Shown piece after piece: positions 60,644 through 64,000 of a stretch of DNA of 64,000 nt. The notes under the pieces are model-generated. The model was not told the origin of the DNA. It did no database searches and saw only the letters and a program-made list of their open reading frames with translations. Source of the DNA: Lysobacteraceae bacterium SCN 69-320. GTDB lineage: Bacteria > Pseudomonadota > Gammaproteobacteria > Xanthomonadales > Rhodanobacteraceae. Each line of letters starts with the position of its first letter. Position 1 is the first letter of the stretch. The translations under genes were made by a program, and so were the position numbers. The stretch covers positions 62,001 to 126,000 of the forward strand of contig MEFP01000012.1 in NCBI GenBank assembly GCA_001725155.1. Direction: 5' to 3'.

Positions 60644-61918
60644 TCAACGAATACTGTCGGTCGGCAGGAGCAGCTCATAGGCATCGAGATCGGCATCACC
60701 GGCGCCGCCCCAGTTCGAGCTGTACAGCACGCGGCGGAAGCCGCGGTCCACGGCTGCATGCGGCTCGGACCAGTAACCGTTGGACTTGCTGCGGTGAAAG
60801 CCCAGGCGGTAGATCGTCGGCGAGGCCTGCAGCTGCAGCGCGAAGATCTGCTCCGCATACCAGGGCAGGCTGCCGTCGCGCGCGCGCTGCGTCGCATAGG
60901 TGGAGACCAGCACCCAGCCGGGCCGGTCGTAGGCCTTGCCGGAGAAATGCATCGCGCTGGCCGCGCCGTTGAGGTAAGTCGGAAACAGGTCGGTGCGCCG
61001 GCCCGTGTCGATGTCGACCATGAACACGTTGCCGTCGTTGCTCTGGTAGTCGATCGACACGAACACGTCGTGGCCATCCTTGCCGATCGCGATGTCGGAA
61101 TGCTCGGTCGTCGTGTGCAGCTGCTTGACCGCGGAAAAATCCGCCGAATAGGCGAATACGCCTTCCAAGCCCGACGACACGATCCAGCGTCCGGACGGAC
61201 TCATGCTGACGTGGTCCGGACGCACCGCGACGCTCTTGCTGCCGACGAGGCGGTCCTCCTGCAGATCCCAGACGATCAAGCCGAGGATATGGAAGTCCAG
61301 GTCCTCGACCTGGAAGCCCCAGTAGCGGCCATCGCGCGAAGGCGAGCCTTCGGAGCGCGTCCAGACATGGGCGGCGTTGCGCCAGGGCAGCTTGCCGCTG
61401 AAGTCGGCGACGACGCGCGAACGGTTCTTCGCCACGTTCAGCGCATACAGCTGCAGGCCGCCGTTGAGCGGCACGTAGTACAGCGTGTCCGGATCGGTCG
61501 GATGCCATTGCGGCTCGGCATCGCCGGACAGGGCGCTCAGGCGCGACAGCTTCTGCAGACCGTCGGCATCGTAGAGATACCAGTAGCCGTTGCCGGAATT
61601 GACGATGAAGCGGCTGTCGTCGGCGTTGAACGGTTCGCGGCGCGAATAGTCGTTGACCGCAAAGCCGCTGACGTCGTCGGCGGCATGGTCCGTCGCGCGT
61701 ATCCCGCAGACGTGGAAATCCGCGGTGTCGAAGGCTGCGCCGCGGCGGGGGCGCTGGAGTGCGGCCGGTGCCAATGCGCCTCGCCCCTGGATCAAGGGCA
61801 GGTCCGGCAGCCGGTCGGCGCAGGCGGGCGGAGCGGCGGTGGCCGCGGAAGCGGCGGTCAGCAGCAGGCCGCCGAGCAGCAGACGGCCGGTGCGGAATCG
61901 GTCGGCGCGCGCGTTCAT
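60644..61918 (-). CDS. Secreted beta-propeller protein
   Basis: 424 residues with a Sec signal peptide (RLLLGGLLLTAASAATAA). The repeated blades include NDYSRREPFNAD, SGNGYWYLYD, DAEPQWHPTDPDTLYY, SPSGRWIVSSG and HSDIAIGKDGHDVFV, a WD40/YVTN-like seven-blade pattern. It is closely related to the next gene, sharing long runs such as HTTTEHSDIAIGKDGHD, so the two are recent paralogues. No catalytic residues are seen. It is convergent with the glycosyltransferase, about 50 bases apart. Confidence 0.85.
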   Translation of the reverse strand: MNARADRFRTGRLLLGGLLLTAASAATAAPPACADRLPDLPLIQGRGALAPAALQRPRRGAAFDTADFHVCGIRATDHAADDVSGFAVNDYSRREPFNADDSRFIVNSGNGYWYLYDADGLQKLSRLSALSGDAEPQWHPTDPDTLYYVPLNGGLQLYALNVAKNRSRVVADFSGKLPWRNAAHVWTRSEGSPSRDGRYWGFQVEDLDFHILGLIVWDLQEDRLVGSKSVAVRPDHVSMSPSGRWIVSSGLEGVFAYSADFSAVKQLHTTTEHSDIAIGKDGHDVFVSIDYQSNDGNVFMVDIDTGRRTDLFPTYLNGAASAMHFSGKAYDRPGWVLVSTYATQRARDGSLPWYAEQIFALQLQASPTIYRLGFHRSKSNGYWSEPHAAVDRGFRRVLYSSNWGGAGDADLDAYELLLPTDSIR

Positions 61919-61965
61919 CGGCCACCTCGCGATCGGGGGAGATCCCCGGCACGATGCGCCCGATC

Positions 61966-61992
61966 AGCGCCGCCGCCAAGTGCGGCGGCGCT
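61966..61992. terminator. GC hairpin between the two propeller genes (11-base stem)
   Basis: AGCGCCGCCGC (61966-61976) / GCGGCGGCGCT (61982-61992), with loop CAAGT. It lies upstream of the first propeller gene and downstream of the second, consistent with transcript end formation; no clear U-tract. Confidence 0.45.
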
Positions 61993-62018
61993 GCTCATGC
62001 AATTCTTGACGATTGGGA

Positions 62019-62062
62019 AGCGGGCGCGTCCGTTGCGCTGCTGCGCCGCGGACGCGCCCGCT
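62019..62062. terminator. Strong 14-base hairpin after the PKD-propeller gene
   Basis: AGCGGGCGCGTCCG (62019-62032) pairs perfectly with CGGACGCGCCCGCT (62049-62062) around a 16-base loop, beginning 7 bases past the stop codon of the minus-strand gene. No run of T follows, but position and length suggest a transcript end signal. Confidence 0.55.
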
Positions 62063-62068
62063 CGCCGG

Positions 62069-64000
62069 TCAGTTCACGACGTCGGCCGGCAACTGGATCA
62101 TGTAGGCGTCGACATCGGTGTCGCTGCCGCTGCTCCAGTTGGAGTTGAACAGCAGGCGCGTGAAGTCGCGGTTCGGCGCCGCATGCGGTTCGGTCCAGTA
62201 GCCGTTGCGGCCGCTGCGGTGTGCGGCGATCTCGTACACCTTCGGGCTCGGCGACAGCTCCAGCGCGAACATCTTTTCCTCGAACCAGGGCAGGGTGCCG
62301 TCGCGCGACGGCGAGCCGGCATACGCGCCGACCAGCACCCAGCCCGGCTTGTCGTACGCCTTGCCGGAGAAGTGCATCGCGCTGGCTGCGCCGTTGACAT
62401 AGGTCGGGAACAGGTTCGTGCGCACACCGGTGTCGATGTCGACCATGAACACGGTGCCGTCGCCGCTGCCGTAGTCGATCGACACGAAAATGTCGTGGCC
62501 GTCCTTGCCGATCGCGATGTCGGAATGCTCGGTGGTCGTATGCAGCTGCTTGACCTGCGAGAAGTCCGGCGAATAGGCGAACACGCCCTCGAAGCCCGAG
62601 GACACGATCCAGCGGCCCGACGGACTCATGCTGATGTGGTCCGGACGCACGGTCACGTTCCTGCTGCCGACCAGGCGATTCTGCTGCAGATCCCAGACGA
62701 TGAATCCGAGGATCTTGAAGTTCGCATCCTCGACCTGGAAGCCCCAGTAGCGTGCGTCACGCGACGGCGAGCCTTCGGACTTGGTCCAGACGTGAGCGGC
62801 GTTGCTCCACGGCAGCTTGCCGGTGAAGTCGGCCACGACGGTGGAGGTGTTCGTCGTGATGTTCAGCGCGCTGAGCTTCATGCCGCCGTTGGTCGGCAGG
62901 TAGTACAGCGTGTTCGGATCGGTCGGATGCCACTGCGGTTCGGCATCGCCCGACAGGCCGTTGAGCTGCACGAGCTTCTGCAGGGTGTTCGCGTCGTACA
63001 GATACCAGGCGCCGTTGCCGGTGTTGATGAAAAAGCGCGTGCTGTCGGCATTGAACGGCTGGCGGCGCGAATAGTCGTTGCGGGCGAAACTCGTGACGCC
63101 GTCGGCCGTGTGGTCGGTCGCACGCACGAGGCAGGTGCCGAACGTCGCTTCGCGCGTCACGGCGCCCTTGGCCGGCTTGGGCGCGGTCGGAATGCCCAGG
63201 GTCAGGCGACCTTCGGCGAGGCTGAAGCCCGGTGCATAGAAGTTCGCGCAGGGGCCGTTGATCGTCGTGACCGGCGGCGGTGGCGGCGTCACGACCGCCG
63301 TCACGGTGACCGGCTTGCTGACGCTGCGGCTGGTGCCGGCGTTGTCGGTCACGCTCAGGGTCGCGGTGTAGCTGCCGGCCGCGGCATAGGTATGCGTCGG
63401 GCTGGTCGCAGTCGACTGGATGTTGTCGCCGAAGTTCCAGCGGCGCGCGACGATGCTGCCGTCGCTGTCGCTGGACGCGTCGGTGAAGCTGACGGTCAGT
63501 CCGTTGCTGCTCAGGCTGAAGTCGGCGACCGGCGGCGTGTTGGCCGGCGGCGGCGCTGCGCTGACGCTGACCGTCTGCGCGACCGTCGCGGCGGCACCGG
63601 CATTGTCGGTCACGGTCAGCGTCACGACATAGCTGCCCGCGCTCGCATAGCTGTGGCTGGCGGTGGCGCCGGTCGCGCTGCTGCCGTCGCCGAAGTTCCA
63701 GCTGCGTGCGCTGATGGTGCCGTCCGCATCGGTCGAGGTATCGGTGAAGGCGGCAGTCAGCGCGCTGGTGCTCGTGGTGAAGCTGGCCCGCGGCGCCGCA
63801 TTCGCCGGCGGCGGTGGCGTCGTCGTGCCCGAGCCGCCGAGCGCCGTGGCCGGCAGGCCGATCAGATAGGCATCGAGCGCGGCATCGCTGCTGCCGCCCC
63901 AGTTGGAACTGAACAGGATGCGCGAGAAATCCCGGCTGACCGCCGCATGCGGCTCGGACCAGTAGCCGTTGGACTTGCTGCGATGGAACGCGATCGGATA
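62069..64000 (-). CDS. PKD-domain plus beta-propeller secreted protein (N-terminus beyond window)
   Basis: A minus-strand frame entering from the right edge and ending at 62069 (at least 643 residues). The C-terminal 400 residues are a propeller paralogous to the neighbouring gene (FARNDYSRRQPFNAD, TLYYLPTNGG, MSPSGRWIVSSGFEG). Before it come two PKD-like Ig domains, each with a WNFGDG/WNFGDN turn and a final VTLTVTDNAG or ATLSVTDNAG. Before these, starting at the edge, is the end of another propeller (YWSEPHAAVSRDFSRILF). Thus propeller-PKD-PKD-propeller is visible. It is presumably secreted; no signal peptide can be seen because the start is outside. Confidence 0.85.
   Translation of the reverse strand, partial: YPIAFHRSKSNGYWSEPHAAVSRDFSRILFSSNWGGSSDAALDAYLIGLPATALGGSGTTTPPPPANAAPRASFTTSTSALTAAFTDTSTDADGTISARSWNFGDGSSATGATASHSYASAGSYVVTLTVTDNAGAAATVAQTVSVSAAPPPANTPPVADFSLSSNGLTVSFTDASSDSDGSIVARRWNFGDNIQSTATSPTHTYAAAGSYTATLSVTDNAGTSRSVSKPVTVTAVVTPPPPPVTTINGPCANFYAPGFSLAEGRLTLGIPTAPKPAKGAVTREATFGTCLVRATDHTADGVTSFARNDYSRRQPFNADSTRFFINTGNGAWYLYDANTLQKLVQLNGLSGDAEPQWHPTDPNTLYYLPTNGGMKLSALNITTNTSTVVADFTGKLPWSNAAHVWTKSEGSPSRDARYWGFQVEDANFKILGFIVWDLQQNRLVGSRNVTVRPDHISMSPSGRWIVSSGFEGVFAYSPDFSQVKQLHTTTEHSDIAIGKDGHDIFVSIDYGSGDGTVFMVDIDTGVRTNLFPTYVNGAASAMHFSGKAYDKPGWVLVGAYAGSPSRDGTLPWFEEKMFALELSPSPKVYEIAAHRSGRNGYWTEPHAAPNRDFTRLLFNSNWSSGSDTDVDAYMIQLPADVVN

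Overview
The window is a compact, very GC-rich chromosomal stretch. Genes are on both strands and often overlap by a few bases. I see no tRNA, rRNA, insertion sequence or CRISPR array. Several features suggest a gammaproteobacterium, most likely Lysobacterales/Xanthomonadales and perhaps a Rhodanobacteraceae-like genus: a zinc-binding TrxC, a fabA-fabB operon, an FNR with four cysteines, a DnrO-like protein, and secreted proteins ending in a short ...LFRNGFD-type tail. This placement is inference from gene content, not a database result.

Layout. (1) 1-24 kb: a giant minus-strand protein with two lipase-like domains and a C-terminal CHAT protease domain, running off the left edge; then trxC, a TerC-family protein and DoxX; a periplasmic molybdenum hydroxylase with its 2Fe-2S subunit and a tri-heme cytochrome c; a TPR protein; and a module of ECF sigma factor, two secreted beta-helix proteins and a membrane Ser/Thr kinase. 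A methyltransferase closes this part with a good terminator. (2) 24-47 kb: an M14-like peptidase and moeA, then an apparent FNR regulon. It holds fnr, a HemN homologue without the radical-SAM cysteines, a PLP decarboxylase, a cysteine-synthase-like protein, a ubiD remnant, a DnrO-like operon, fabAB, a DUF2249/NnrS-like/chorismate-mutase-like operon, and uspA-nitroreductase. Six TTGAT-N4-ATCAA-like boxes lie in front of these transcription units. Unrelated genes (DUF4253, GFA, hydrolase, carbonic anhydrase, glmS) are interspersed. (3) 46.9-60.6 kb: a tightly overlapping biosynthetic operon. It comprises a free-standing adenylation-carrier protein (specificity code reads as proline), a hybrid KS-AT-ACP-C-A-PCP synthase (A-domain code reads as glycine), two alpha/beta-hydrolase-like proteins with non-serine nucleophile positions, a formyltransferase-like/beta-propeller protein, a GalE-type epimerase, a VanZ-like membrane protein and a GT2 glycosyltransferase. 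(4) 60.6-64 kb: two paralogous secreted beta-propeller proteins. The second has PKD domains joining propeller copies and runs off the right edge.

How the genes fit together. The FNR-like regulator at 26.7 kb is the obvious candidate to act on the boxes, linking low oxygen to unsaturated fatty acid synthesis, stress protein expression and several poorly understood membrane and PLP enzymes. The assembly line at 47-60 kb would join proline, a malonyl unit and glycine without reduction of the keto group. It has no thioesterase, and the adjacent sugar enzymes suggest a glycosylated or envelope-linked product. This cluster is the best candidate for an undescribed system. The lipase-CHAT fusion and the motif-less HemN are the next most interesting.
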